Below are positions 41,004 to 53,300 of a stretch of 64,000 bases of DNA, in pieces. Where the stretch lies: the NCBI RefSeq assembly GCF_963676685.1, contig NC_092346.1, positions 74,291,821-74,355,820 of the forward strand. The letters are read 5' to 3'. The position numbers were made by a program, and so were the translations under genes. The notes below the pieces were generated by a model, which had not been told where the DNA came from, searched no databases, and worked only from the letters and a program-made list of their open reading frames with translations. How positions within the stretch are numbered: the stretch's first letter is position 1; every line of letters begins with the position of its first letter. This stretch comes from Mytilus edulis (lineage: Eukaryota > Mollusca > Bivalvia > Mytilida > Mytilidae).

Positions 41004-42389
41004 ACACCACATAAAGCTTTTGAATTCGCGACAAACAAATAAAAAAAACATGCTTATTCATTTAAACACAACAATGATTTTTCAGAAATATACTACCAGT
41101 ATTTACCGGTAAAAATTGGATTAAATAGCTTTAAATCTATCAACTGAATAATAAGTGATAATTATTTGGGTCATATGTAACTACATGTATCAGCAAACAT
41201 TAGAAATGCAGGAAATAAATGTGTACAAAAGTTAAGAAAAAAAAAACATTTTCGCGGAGCAAAGTCACGAAATAAAGCATGCGTATTATCAAATAAAACT
41301 GGCAAAAGTTCAATCCACTGAGGAAATTCCTCCTGCACCCTCTCCCTGAAAATTTCAAATGGTCTTCCACTATAACCAGATAACATTTTAAGCTATATCT
41401 GCAGTTACCTTATTCAAACAAAACTGACGTATTTATGTACACCTGGACTGGTACAGGTGTAAAGTATATTGATCCGATACTAGTATATCTTTTGTTTACG
41501 TTTTCGTTGGATTGCTGCTTTTTTTTTTTATATATCACAAATGATAATAATTGTGGTTTTCTTTAACCTTTTGTTAATGTTAAATTATTTCACGCTGTAC
41601 ACGAAACAAAACGTTTGTGGTGTGATATCATTCATGCAGAAGATACTTGGGTTTTTTTTCGACAGAAAACCGATTATGATTACTTATATATTATATACCA
41701 CAAAGTTTTGAGTATATCTGCATGAAATTCAACTTAGTCCGAGTACTTGTCCCCGTTACTTATAAATTCTGAAACAAACTATAATATTCGTGTTACTTTT
41801 CGTACGAAACTCCGTCGTTCAAGTTTTAAAATCGAGATACATAAACACTCTTTGGAATTCCACCCAAAGGTATAAATATTTTGGGGTTTTTCCTTCCTTG
41901 TTTGAAAATTTCTGTAAATGACACGAATTACCTATGCAACTTTCGGATTCACCTATTCATTGAGAAAACACGGTAATGCACTAGAAATATATGAACGGAA
42001 TGCAACAAAGGTAAGAATCTTCATTAAAACCCTTCTTTTGTTTTATTTTTAATATACGAGTACTGGTAAATGCTATGATATCAGTGTGTAATGGTGGTCA
42101 TGATACGATCTTGACATATCAGTATACTGATCTATTGAATATGTATATATTTAGTGGATATATATATTAGAACAGCACATGCTTTTTAAGGGGACTTGTT
42201 TAAATTTGTGAGTGGAAATGGCAAATGTGAATATAAAGTTTTATAGCGTACAAAATAATTTCAGAAAAATCTTGAATAATTTTTACACAACTGCTGTGTT
42301 CTTGTTGTTATTAATACGATATTACAAATAATATATTTTGTCTCTCTATCCTTTTTTTTTTTTTTTTTTAATTATAACAAATAGAAGAA
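41004..42389. other. Intergenic DNA after TLR copy 1
   Basis: AT-rich, no gene recognised. The minus-strand frame at 41171-41386 has no identifiable domain. Confidence 0.45.
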
Positions 42390-44300
42390 ATATTGAAATT
42401 ACAAATATCATCAGCAAGACTAGATCTACAAATAAGTCCTGAGAGCCGAAATTTTGAGTCGACTTAATGGAGTTTTTATACCCCTTTAGATGACGGTTGT
42501 TAATTAATATTTTCTTCCTTTATTTGCTTATATCTTGAAATGAAATCTATAATAGGTAAAGAGAAATTTCAAATGGCAAAAAAAAATGATCTGCAGAAAA
42601 AGATCTACAAATGTGTCCAATATTATAGGAGTTACTGTCCTTCACTGATTATTTTGCCTATATTTTGCATATTATTTGGACTCAAATATGTATTGAAAAA
42701 CAGCCAATATTGTAAGCAAAACAAGACCTAAAAAAATAAGCCAACAGAGTCAAAACTGACAATTACTTAAAGAAGTAATTGCCCTTAAGTTTACCCTTTT
42801 TATGAGTTGGGCAAAAACTAAAGGAGAGAAACTGTAATCAACAAAAATTATCGGCATGGCAAGATCTACACTAAGTCTTGTTAACACAGACAATCTTTTG
42901 CACTGGTATTAAACTGGAATTACGATTATCCCAATATGGCGACGGCAGATATAGGTAAAATCTTTACAGTCATTTTTCTCAAATGTAGCATGTTTTTGTC
43001 AATAGTTACTCAGCTGCAAGGTTTTTCTTTACCATTCTATCATATTTGAACCGTAACGGTGCACTGGAATTGTCTAAGCGCTTTGAAAATTGCCGTTAAA
43101 AAATTTAAGATGATAATCGTAACTCTATGGAATTTTTCTTGTTTGATAATCGTAATTTCTGTATCGGATAATAGTAACTGAAAAATAATAAATGTGTCTT
43201 TCAGCATTTCAATGGTATTTTGTGTGTTAAAATGCAAGTGTCCAGTTAATTGATGACATTAACGGAAAATAAAAATAAATGAAGAAACTTACAGGTTAAT
43301 ATCTAGGACAATTTACTTATTTATCTCGATTTATGGGCGTTTTTCAACAAAACCGTGATTTCTTGTCCCAGCCACTTTAAAAAAAAATGTGTTTGATCTT
43401 AACAAGTGAGTTTCTGTGCAGTTAGTACATGGAATTAAATTTAACATTTTTAAGCAAAGAAACATACTAATTTTAGAGGGACTCATAAGCTATTGATTCC
43501 TGAATGATTAAAAATAACCAAAATAGCATGTCCCTAGACGCCCTATTCAACATTCATTCTCAAATGTTTGCAAGAGATATAAACAAATGGGTCTTACAAA
43601 AGAAAGCTTTTATAACGGCAGTTTAATTGTTGGGGGGAAAAAAGCACATCATATGGACCAGAGTGGTACCGTATTTTTGTTAATGTCCACTACGAAACAG
43701 TTCAAATCTCCTTCAGTATTTGGTTTTAAAATCATGAAAAAAATATCAGTGTACAGCTTAGTACGTGCTTTGATGAATAGAATCATTCTTGATACTATTG
43801 CAATATAGCGATTGTGGGGAAAAAAACTAAAAAATGTCCACTACAAAACGGTCACCTACGAAACAAGTATTGGAGATATTGTATTTTTCAATTATATTCG
43901 TGCAAAACAAATAATATGTTATCAACATAAAATAGGGTCAAACTGTCTCTTGCGAATACTTAAACATTATTCCTACTTCATTATGACATAATAGGGTATG
44001 GGCTACAATTGAGAAAAATGACTGTAAAGATTTTACCTATATCTGCCGTCGCCATATTGGGATAATCGTAATTCCAGTTACGATTATCTCTTTAATACCA
44101 GTGCTTTTGTCCGTTTCTTATAAAAGTTATTGCATCTAAATAACGATTTTAACTCTTTCTTTTATGTATTGGGCAAAAACTATCGTAAAAAAGAGAGAAA
44201 CTGAAAACAGAAGATCAGATATACAAGATAAACAAAAATGATATCGTACTAATTAATATTGGAGAGTTGCAGGTGAGCGACACCTACTCTTTTAGGGCCA
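42390..44300 (+). repeat. Diverged copy (D) of the same repeat family, between the TLR genes
   Basis: Blocks such as 'AGACTAGATCTACAAATAAGTCC', 'GGAGTTACTGTCCTT', 'GTCAAAACTGACAATTACTTAAAGAAGTAATTGCCCTT' and the end 'GGTGAGCGACACCTACTCTTTTAGGGCC' follow the family order with many substitutions. It was later split by the element at 42901-44103. Confidence 0.7.
42901..44103. mobile_element. 1.2-kb TIR DNA transposon derivative, 6-bp target duplication
   Basis: The left terminus CACTGGTATTAAA... (42901-42988) is repeated inverted at 44002-44103 with near identity over about 88 bp, apart from a 16-bp insertion in the right arm. Direct CTTTTG flanks at 42895-42900 and 44104-44109 are the target duplication. 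No transposase ORF is present. Superfamily not assigned. Confidence 0.88.
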
Positions 44301-44490
44301 AGGCAAAAAATGACTAGTGTAAAACCATTCAAACGGGAAAACATATACAAAACGAGAAACGAGAAACACTTATGAACCACATCCACAAACGACAAATACT
44401 GAACATAATATTCGTGACTAAAGACAGATGCAAAAAAAAAATGCAGCAGGTTTCACACGTTTTAAAAGGTACCAACCTTCACCCTTATCT
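44300..44490 (-). repeat. Inverse copy of the 'CCTGTCCCAAGTCAGG' family
   Basis: 'AACCATTCAAACGGGAAAACATATACAAAACGAGAAACGAGAAACACTTATGAACC' parallels 47610-47690. It lies just upstream of the presumed TLR copy 2 leader exon. Confidence 0.7.
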
Positions 44491-44579
44491 GAAACAGTAG
44501 TGTAACATCACAACATAGAAAGCTGTGTGTAGATTTAAATGTTGAAATGTTGAAATTTTCTTATTTTCTTCTCGTGCAC

Positions 44580-44831
44580 CTGTATGTACCTTACTTTTTT
44601 TATTCTATTCAAATCCCCATAGGGAGGTCTCCGATAGACTGAGTGAGCGTAAAATCACTATAATCGATAGCAGACGACACACAAGTTAAAGGTAAATGAT
44701 AAAGTATTATTACCGACACAAGTATTGCGGTTGTCCACGCTGTTATGAAAATGATTCTTTGCTCTAGAGTCTTGTGTCTACTTATTTGTCATTAACTTAA
44801 AAGTATTAATTGTTTACTTTCAGTTTTGAAG
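44580..44831 (+). promoter_or_regulatory. Leader exon and intron of TLR copy 2
   Basis: AAG|GTAAAT gives a donor at 44692, and the acceptor TTTACTTTCAG ends at 44823, so a 132-bp leader intron ends 8 nt before the ATG. This mirrors copy 1. The transcription start and promoter boxes are not resolved. Confidence 0.5.
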
Positions 44832-46970
44832 ATGAATTCGATGGTCAAATTTTACACTATTCTTGTGGCACTTATGATTATTGAGATATCAGATGGGGAA
44901 CCAGATTGTAAAATCCCATGCTATTGCAAACCTAAACAGAAAACGGCAGCATGTGCTTCTCGTCACTTACATTATATACCTAAGCTACCAAGTTATGTGG
45001 AACAAGTTAAGTTTGTGGGAAATAACTTCACACATCTTAGTAGGAGTTTCTTTAAAAATATAACATCAAATAACAAAATCATTTTAATGAACTTAACAGA
45101 CAATTTGGTGCTTAATATAAGTGTGGACGCGTTTGCTGACTTTCAATATCTAAAAACATTGGAAATTTCAAAAGAGGAAAAGCTAGCCATTTTCTCACTG
45201 AAGAAGGCGTTTCGAAGTTTCAATACATCAATGATAAATAATTTGATTTTTTCGGGAAACGAATGGGAACATCTGCCTCCCGATATGTTCAAAGAGCTAA
45301 AGTTAAGTCGGATTCGTTCCTTATCCATGACTTCTAACTCACTGAAGGATTTGAATGGTGGAATATATTCTTACCTGACAGAGTTAAAAACCCTCAATCT
45401 AGCGCACAATGAAATCAAAAACATTAATCTTTCTGGACTTATTGTCTTGGAAGAACTAGTGTTAATAGATAATGATATTCATAATATTCCTACATGGTGT
45501 AATAGTACAGGTGATAGTTTTGTTCCACAACTAAAAGTATTGCGACTTGAAAGCAATTCAATTACCGAAATGAATAGTTCGTCTTTCAAGTGTCTTCGGA
45601 ATCTTCAACAGTTGCGCGTAGATTACAACAACTTCCGTTCCCTAAAAAATAACACATTTAGTGAATTGGTTAAACTTGACAGACTACACCTTTCACATAT
45701 TACAAGGCTACAAGTCATACAGGAAACAGCATTTAATGTACCATCGTTAAAATCATTATATTTCCAGTATAACGGTTTCCATTTTGATAAAGGGAATAAG
45801 TTCAACGCTAAAACGATATTCAGCTATTGCCCAAACTTAACAACACTAGATATGTCAAGCAATTTTCTACCATCAATGAAGTTAATGTTAATTCCTCTGA
45901 AAAAATTAGAAAAATTAACCTTACCGGATACAAAAATTAGAGGATTGCCCATTGGTCTATTTCCTAAAATGAAATTCTTAAAGACTCTCAATTTACAGGG
46001 AAATTCCATAAATGGTTGGAAAGACAGCGAGAGAATATTTGGTAATAAATCATCACTTAAGACATTAAATCTTCAAGCTAATAACATCAGACTGGTAAAC
46101 AAAACTACATTCCCCCCATCTATTTTATCATCTCTAGAATCTCTTGATTTGTCCTCGAATCAATTTTCTTGTACATGTGATCAAATCTGGTTCCGTGAAT
46201 GGATACGGGAAAACTTTGAATCAAAATTAAAGAAAAACAACCTAACACTGATTAGTTATCCCGAGAAGTACGCATGTATGTTTCCCAGCAATCTCAGGGG
46301 AGTGTTGCTTAAAAACTATAACCCCACACCTGAAACATGCAAGGAGAAAAATTATTTTACAGCTATAGCAGTATCAATAACTTTGGTTATTGTTTTGTTG
46401 ATCGCTGTCCCCCTTTTGTTATATAGATGTCAAACAAATGTTCGCAATTATATTTATTGGTGGAGATTGTATAAGAAAAGGAAATCCGGCTACATGCGTC
46501 TAGATAGTGAAGACTATGAATATCACGCGTTCGTAGTTTATTGCGAACAAGATCGAAAATGGGTCCACGATGTCTTAGTTAAAAAGTTGGAAAATGAAGA
46601 AGATATGCGAATTTGCATTCACCATAGGGAGTTTGACATTGGGGCCCCTATAACAGGCAACATTGGAAAATACATGAGTAAATGTCGAAAAATTGTTGTT
46701 GTAATGTCGAACGACTTTGCCGAAAGTGAATGGTGCCAATGGGAAGTGGACTTAGTCCAAGAACGTCGTAGAAAACAAGGAAGGGGTGTGTCATTACTTA
46801 TAATGTTACATACTATAGATTCAAATCATATGACTGATTCATTAAAGACCTTATTGGACAGTACTCCTCATTTACAGTATAGTAATGGCGTTGGAGAAAA
46901 ACTGTTCTGGACCGCCCTGGTAGAGGGGCTGAGGAAACCGTTTGGCCATCCACCAGTTGCAATCTTGTAA
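44832..46970 (+). CDS. Toll-like receptor (LRR-TM-TIR), copy 2
   Basis: This is a 712-aa paralogue of the receptor at 38588 with the same plan. It has a signal peptide (hydrophobic FYTILVALMIIEI), an N-terminal cap (CKIPCYC...C), leucine-rich repeats, a single C-terminal cap (FSCTCDQIWFREW), a membrane segment (YFTAIAVSITLVIVLLIAVP region) and a TIR domain at about 561-705. The ATG at 44832 is chosen because TTTACTTTCAG ending at 44823 reads as an acceptor. The BB loop is HREFDIGAPITGNI (598-611): Glu replaces the Asp seen in copy 1, and again there is no proline at the usual site. Box 3 FW is present. The TIR and the LRR C-terminal cap are much closer between the copies than the mid-ectodomain, as expected if the ligand-facing part diverges faster. 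The open frame is intact, so both copies look functional. Named orthology is not assigned. Confidence 0.96.
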   Translation: MNSMVKFYTILVALMIIEISDGEPDCKIPCYCKPKQKTAACASRHLHYIPKLPSYVEQVKFVGNNFTHLSRSFFKNITSNNKIILMNLTDNLVLNISVDAFADFQYLKTLEISKEEKLAIFSLKKAFRSFNTSMINNLIFSGNEWEHLPPDMFKELKLSRIRSLSMTSNSLKDLNGGIYSYLTELKTLNLAHNEIKNINLSGLIVLEELVLIDNDIHNIPTWCNSTGDSFVPQLKVLRLESNSITEMNSSSFKCLRNLQQLRVDYNNFRSLKNNTFSELVKLDRLHLSHITRLQVIQETAFNVPSLKSLYFQYNGFHFDKGNKFNAKTIFSYCPNLTTLDMSSNFLPSMKLMLIPLKKLEKLTLPDTKIRGLPIGLFPKMKFLKTLNLQGNSINGWKDSERIFGNKSSLKTLNLQANNIRLVNKTTFPPSILSSLESLDLSSNQFSCTCDQIWFREWIRENFESKLKKNNLTLISYPEKYACMFPSNLRGVLLKNYNPTPETCKEKNYFTAIAVSITLVIVLLIAVPLLLYRCQTNVRNYIYWWRLYKKRKSGYMRLDSEDYEYHAFVVYCEQDRKWVHDVLVKKLENEEDMRICIHHREFDIGAPITGNIGKYMSKCRKIVVVMSNDFAESEWCQWEVDLVQERRRKQGRGVSLLIMLHTIDSNHMTDSLKTLLDSTPHLQYSNGVGEKLFWTALVEGLRKPFGHPPVAIL

Positions 46971-46989
46971 CTTCTGCAAAAAATTGTTT

Positions 46990-46995
46990 AATAAA
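46990..46995 (+). terminator. Candidate polyA signal of TLR copy 2
   Basis: AATAAA lies only about 20 nt after the stop codon, which would give a very short 3' UTR. Later signals may be used instead. Confidence 0.35.
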
Positions 46996-47104
46996 AATAT
47001 ATATCTTTCATTAGGTTTTTTAATCGTCAATGACCTAGTTAAACGTAGTACAAGAAACATTGTTATTTCTTTTCATTTATACGTTCAACTTTATTCTTAC
47101 AGAA

Positions 47105-47790
47105 TTAACATTTGTAGATAGTGTAGGCTATACCGGTGCTAATACAGAGGCGAAAGATACCAAAGGGACATTCAAACTGAAAAGTCGAAATGAAATGACA
47201 ACATGCATGTCTAAAAAAGGGGGAAAAAGACCAATAGACAAACAATAGTACACAAAACACAACATATAAAACTAAAGACCGAGCAAAACAAAACTTACCA
47301 AAAACGGGAGGTGGTCTCATGTGATCCTGCTTTGTGTGTGGCACCGGACGTGTTGCTCATGTTTGTTCAAACCCTGTATATATCGGTACTAACTAATTGA
47401 CCAATCATGTGTTACATTAAGTGTATTTGGTGAGAATGAGAGTTGGTCACAAACGAATTGACTTAGTAACGTGTATGAAGGATTCTACTTCCAATAACTT
47501 AATTTCACAATAAAAAATATTTAAAATATCTGGTGGTAGGTCAAAGTACGGTCTTCAAAACAGACCTTTGGCTCACACCGAACAGCAAGCTATAAAGGGT
47601 CCCAAAAACATTGTAAAAAAGTGTAAAGCCATTCAAACCGGAAAACCTACAAAAAACGAGAAACGGGAAATACTTATGAACCATATCAACAAACGACAAC
47701 TACTGAACATCAGATTCCTGACTTAGGACAGGTGCAAACAAATGCAGCGGGTTTAAACGTTTTACCACAAGTGAACATATGTATTGAACG
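47105..47790 (-). repeat. Two mussel interspersed repeats downstream of TLR copy 2
   Basis: 47105-47380 matches the 'ATACCAAAGGGACATTCAAACTGAAAAGTCG ... TGGCACCGGACGTGTTGCTCATG' family seen at 8150-8500. 47520-47790 is the inverse of the 'CCTGTCCCAAGTCAGG' family (GGTCAAAGTACGGTCTTC ... CTTAGGACAGGTGC). Confidence 0.75.
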
Positions 47791-48151
47791 AATAAATTTG
47801 ATCAATGATACAATGTAAATACAAATCAATAAAATAAGGCGTGAAAAAATAAAGGTAACAGTAGTATTATTGTATACCGTTGTAAGATATTAAACAATTT
47901 ATATAAAAAAAACCAATAACCTTGATCAAAAGGCCGCCAAATACAAAAATATACACAGATAAATGAAAATAAATTTTGTTGTAAGGTTTGCACACACTGT
48001 AATAATTTCATTTTGGATGTAACACGTCTTCTGATTGGCTGACGTTATTTTGTTATCAGACCATAGACATAATTTAGTCATGTGACCGTGACGTCATCAA
48101 CGTTTTTTTAAGGTTTTCTACGGTTAAAAATGGAATTTAAAATTAAATTAT

Positions 48152-48304
48152 AAGAAATGACTGTAATATTTTTTCTGTCTATTCGAAATAACATAAAAAA
48201 TGTGGTGCACACTGTTAAATAACCCGCTACGCGCGTTATTCAGTGTGCACCACATTTTTTATGTTATTTCTTCATAGACAGAAAAAATATTACAGTCATT
48301 CCTT
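48152..48304. repeat. Near-perfect palindrome, ~72-bp arms
   Basis: AAGAAATGACTGTAATATTTTTTCTGTCTAT... and its complement meet at GCTACGCGCG, with only a few mismatches. It probably belongs to a larger repeat that also includes 'CTTCTGATTGGCTGACGTTATTTTG' and 'GTGACGTCATCAACG' at 48010-48110. Confidence 0.85.
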
Positions 48305-48353
48305 AAATGTTGCGCCTGCTTTATTAATCACGATTGGGTGTTTTTAAAGTCTC

Positions 48354-49443
48354 AAGCTGGGGTCACACATTCACGATTTTTACTGCCGTCCTTGACAGGA
48401 CCATTGCCGATTAAAATTTATCAAAAGTCTGATCAAGATCCTCTGAATCGTGGATGGAAATTCAAACTTCAATTAAAATTTGTAAAAAAAATAAAATAAT
48501 CACGACAACAATCAGATATTGTTCAGGAAGCGTCGATATTCAACCGTTTCCAAGCGAATTTATCCCGATAATCCCGTTCTAAATCCGCTTCTAATCCGAT
48601 TTGTATCTTTCGCCAGGTATAATTCGACCGAGCATGTCACGACTGCGTCCCGATTCTACCGAATGTAATCCGACAGAGATCAGATAGTGACAAGACAGTG
48701 AACCGACGCTGACGGAAGTTATTCGTTCGAAAACTGTCGGCATACTCGGGATGATCAGGTATAGACTGGTTCGCCTGTCTAGATCAATGTGCATATTACA
48801 TATTTCATATATCAAGGTGATTATATATAGCGGGATCCCAGTCTAGATCAGGTACTGTCGGAACGTAATCCTATCACGGTCCGCTCTATCGCATTGCAAA
48901 CGGCTTTGTCTGGTCTCAGTCGTATTGTATTCTGTAATTGTCGGGACTCTGACGTGGGTATTATTGACGAATTTAGATTAATAACGGGACTGTTTCGGAA
49001 CGGTTTCGGCTAAAACGGTTCGCAATCAACAAGATCTGGATGCATTTGGGCTCAATCGGCAGAAAAACAGCAATGAAAAATTTCTCCAGATCATTCCCGT
49101 TCCACAGGACACCGTCCCGAATACACAGAACATTGTTAGGAATTCGATCCGATACAGCAGAATCTGTCACGACATAGGCACGATTGTAATCCGACTAGAC
49201 AAAATCGGCCGAGTTTCCCCGAAATTAAGTTACGGGACGCACCTAACTGCCGGGGTGCTTTGCCGAACTATTCGGATCCTTCCCGACCAGTAATAATCTG
49301 TTACGAACTAAAACGACTGCGTTCAGGCAATAATAGGACATTCCAGATAATTGAGGATACTAATCCGACTTTTTCACTTTTCGTGTCGTGTCGCTGTCTG
49401 ATCTCAAACGGGAGCAATAATCGGCAATGTGTGAACCCTGCAT
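48354..49443. mobile_element. Possible 1.1-kb element with imperfect inverted ends
   Basis: GCTGGGGTCACACATTCACGATT near 48354 pairs inverted with AATCGGCAATGTGTGAACCCTGC near 49443. The interior is richer in G+C and in 'AATCCGA' motifs than its surroundings. There is no convincing ORF and no clear target duplication. Confidence 0.5.
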
Positions 49444-50399
49444 TAACGAAAAAGCATGTTGATCCATGTAAATGAGGTCACGGTCATATGAACCCCGTAA
49501 GAAAGATATATACACCATATCCAATCATTCCATACATCAAATCTATTTAATCTATTGCTTAAAGTATTAGAGAAACTGACCCAACTGTAGCAAACATATT
49601 TTTGACCGAATGAACCATGAAATGATGTCGTGTTGCTCAATACATGTAAAATCTGTTAATTAACTATATCCATACTCATATACTATTATATCATAATTAC
49701 ACATAGTATGACTATATATAAGCTATCTAAGCTGTATATGCTATCTGGGACATAATGCTTATGTACACCTTTTATAGCTGACTATGTGACTAGTGTGGAT
49801 CTAGCCGGCGTTAATATTCATGAGGCTAGCCGTCAATAATATTCATGAGATCAAAACCGCGTTCGATGAAATGTTTTGGGTAGTTATTAGATTGTGACAA
49901 TAAAATAAATTTTGCTGTCAATATCCATTATGGTTATGCTATTTATAGCAATATAAAGTAATTAAGAAATATTAAGCCAATAGGTGTCTTCTGTAAGGTC
50001 CGCGTCATTTAAAATGAAAGTAAATGAAAAGTTTAAATGCATTACCTCACACAACACAAAACAATTATGATCATTAAAATGTTGTTATTATTGAATCAAT
50101 GTAAACTTTAGTAATTAAAACAAGATGATTAAATAGAGGGTAATTAAATGGAATTAATTGTCATATGGGCATTCCATAATCTGTTCGTTGTCTACAAATA
50201 TAGTCCAATACTAAAACTAAAATATACAATACATATGATAGTATCACACAATTAAAAAGATCAGAAAAACAAGAAACATAGTTAATTGAAGACATATAAT
50301 AAACAGAAAATTAGAAACTGTCAATTACTATTTCAATGACATAATTCTTCAAAATTACGGAGATCAATAAGAGTCTTTAATCTTTAATTCAGTCCATAT
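49444..50399. other. Left flank of the satellite
   Basis: AT-rich, with a short repeated 'AATATTCATGAG' motif near 49810-49850. No gene. Confidence 0.4.
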
Positions 50400-53300
50400 T
50401 ATAGCCTCTAAAATGGCCCATATCACTTATGCCCTAGACCCGTACGAGTTAGTCAGAAAAGGATAAGGGGGGGGGGTACCCTGGTATATCACAAATTCCA
50501 AAATGAACTATTGCCGGCTGGCCAAACGAAGAGATTCTCCATCTGGGCAATGATACCACGGGAAGAGGTACTTATTGCCTTTAAAATGGCCCATAGCACT
50601 TATACCCTAGACCCGTACGAGTTTGTCAGTAGAGGGTTCAAAGGGCGGATATGGAATCCAAGATACAACGAATTCGAACTGAACTAGTGCCGGCTGGCCA
50701 AACTAAGAGATTCTCCACACCGACCATTATACCAGAGGTAGAGGTTGGTATTGCCTCTAAAATGGCCCATAGCACTTATGCCCTAGACCCGTACGAGTTA
50801 GTCAGAAAAGGATAAGGGGGGTACCCTGGTATATCACAAATTCGAAAATGAACTATTGCCGGCTGGCCAAACGAAGAGATTCTCCACGTGGGCAATGATA
50901 CCAGAGGAAGAGGTACTTATTGCCTTTAAAATGGCCCATAGCACTTATACCCTAGACCCGTACGAGTTTGTCAGTAGAGGGTTCAAAGGGGGGATATGGA
51001 ATCCAAGATACAACGAATTCGAACTGAACTAGTGCCGGCTGGCCAAACTAAGAAATTCTCCACACCGACCATTATACCAGAGGTAGAGGTTGGTATTGCC
51101 TCTAAAATGGCCCATAGCACTTATGCCCTAGACCCGTACGAGTTAGTCAGAAAAGGATAAGGGGGGGTACCCTGTTATATCACAAATTCGAAAATGAACT
51201 ATTGCCGGCTGGCCAAACGAAGAGATTCTCCACGTGGGTAATGATACCAGAGGAAGAGGTACTTATTGCCTTTAAAATGGCCCATAGCACTTATACCCTA
51301 GACCCGTACGAGTTTGTCAGTAGAGGGTTCAAAGGGGGGATATGGAATCCAAGATACAACGAATTCGAACTGAACTATTGCCGGCTGGCCAAACTAAGAG
51401 ATTCTCCACATCGACCATTATACCAGAGGTAGAGGTTGGTATTGCCTCTAAAATGGCCCATAACACTTATGCCCTAGACCCGTACGAGTTAGTCAGAAAA
51501 GGATAAGGGGGGGGGGGGTACCCTGGTATATCACAAATTCGAATATGAACTATTGCCGGCTGGCCAAACGAAGAGATTCTCCACGTGGGCAATGATACCA
51601 GAGGAAGAGGCACTTATTGCCTTTAAAATGGCCCATAGCACTTATACCCTAGACCCGTAAGAGTTTGTCAGTAGAGGGTTCAAAGGGGGGATATGGAATC
51701 CAAGATACAACGAATTCGAACTGAACTAGTGCCGGCTGGCCAAACAAAGAGATTCTCCACACCGACCATTATACCAGAGGTAGAGGTTGGTATTGCCTCT
51801 AAAATGGCCCATAGCACTTATGCCCTAGACCCGTACGAGTTAGTCAGAAAAGGATAAGGGGGTGGGGGGGGGGTACCCTGGTATATCACAAATTCGAATA
51901 TGAACTATTGCCGGCTGGCCAAACGAAGAGATTCTCCACGTGGGCAATGATACCAGAGGAAGAGGTACTTATTGCCTTTAAAATGGCCCATAGCACTTAT
52001 ACCCTAGACCCGTACGAGTTTGTCAGTAGAGGGTTCAAAGGGGGGATATGGAATCCAAGATACAACGAATTCGAACTGAACTAGTGCCGGCTGGCCAAAC
52101 TAAGAGATTCTCCACACCGACCATTATACCAGAGGTAGAGGTTGGTATTGCCTCTAAAATGGCCCATAGCACTTATGCCCTAGACCCGTACGAGTTAGTC
52201 AGAAAAGGATAAGGGGGATACCCTGGTATATCACAAATTCGAAAATGAACTATTGCCGGCTGGCCAAACGAAGAGATTCTCCACGTGGTCAATGATACCA
52301 GAGGAAGAGGTACTTATTGCCTTTAAAATGGTACATAACACTTATACCCTAGACCCGTACGAGTTTGTCAGTAGAGTGTTCAAAGGGGGGAAATGGAATC
52401 CAAGATACAACGAATTCGAACTGAACTAGTGCCGGCTGGCCAAACTAAGAGATTCTTCACACCGACCATTATACCAGAGGTAGAGGTTGATATTGCCTCT
52501 AAAATGGCCCATATCACTTATGCCCTAGACCCGTACGAGTTAGTCAGAAAAGGATAAGGGGGGTACCCTGGTATATCACAAATTCGAAAATGAACTATTG
52601 CCGGCTGGCCAAACAAAGAGATTCTCCACGTGGTCAATGATACCAGAGAAAGAGGTACTTATTGCCTTTAAAATGGCCCATAGCACTTATACCCTAGACC
52701 CGTACGAGTTTGTCAGTAGAGGGTTCAAAGGGGGGATATGGAATCCAAGATACAACGAATTCGAACTGAACTATTGCCGGCTGGCCAAACTAAGAGATTC
52801 TCCACACCGACCATTATACCAGAGGTAGAGGTTGGTATTGCCTCTAAAATGGCCCATAGCACTTATGCCCTAGACCCGTACGAGTTAGTCAGAAAAGGAT
52901 AAGGGGGGTACCCTGTTATATCACAAATTCGAAAATGAACTATTGCCGGCTGGCCAAACGAAGAGATTCTCCACGTGGGTAATGATACCAGAGGAAGAGG
53001 TACTTATTGCCTTTAAAATGGCCCATAGCACTTATACCCTAGACCCGTACGAGTTTGTCAGTAGAGGGTTCAAAGGGGGGATATGGAATCCAAGATACAA
53101 CGAATTCGAACTGAACTATTGCCGGCTGGCCAAACTAAGAGATTCTCCACATCGACCATTATACCAGAGGTAGAGGTTGGTATTGCCTCTAAAATGGCCC
53201 ATAACACTTATGCCCTAGACCCGTACGAGTTAGTCAGAAAAGGATAAGGGGGGGGGGGGGTACCCTGGTATATCACAAATTCGAATATGAACTATTGCCG

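Noticed and set aside
41171-41386. Minus-strand 71-codon ORF between the TLR genes
   Set aside because: No recognisable domain, start context or splice partner.
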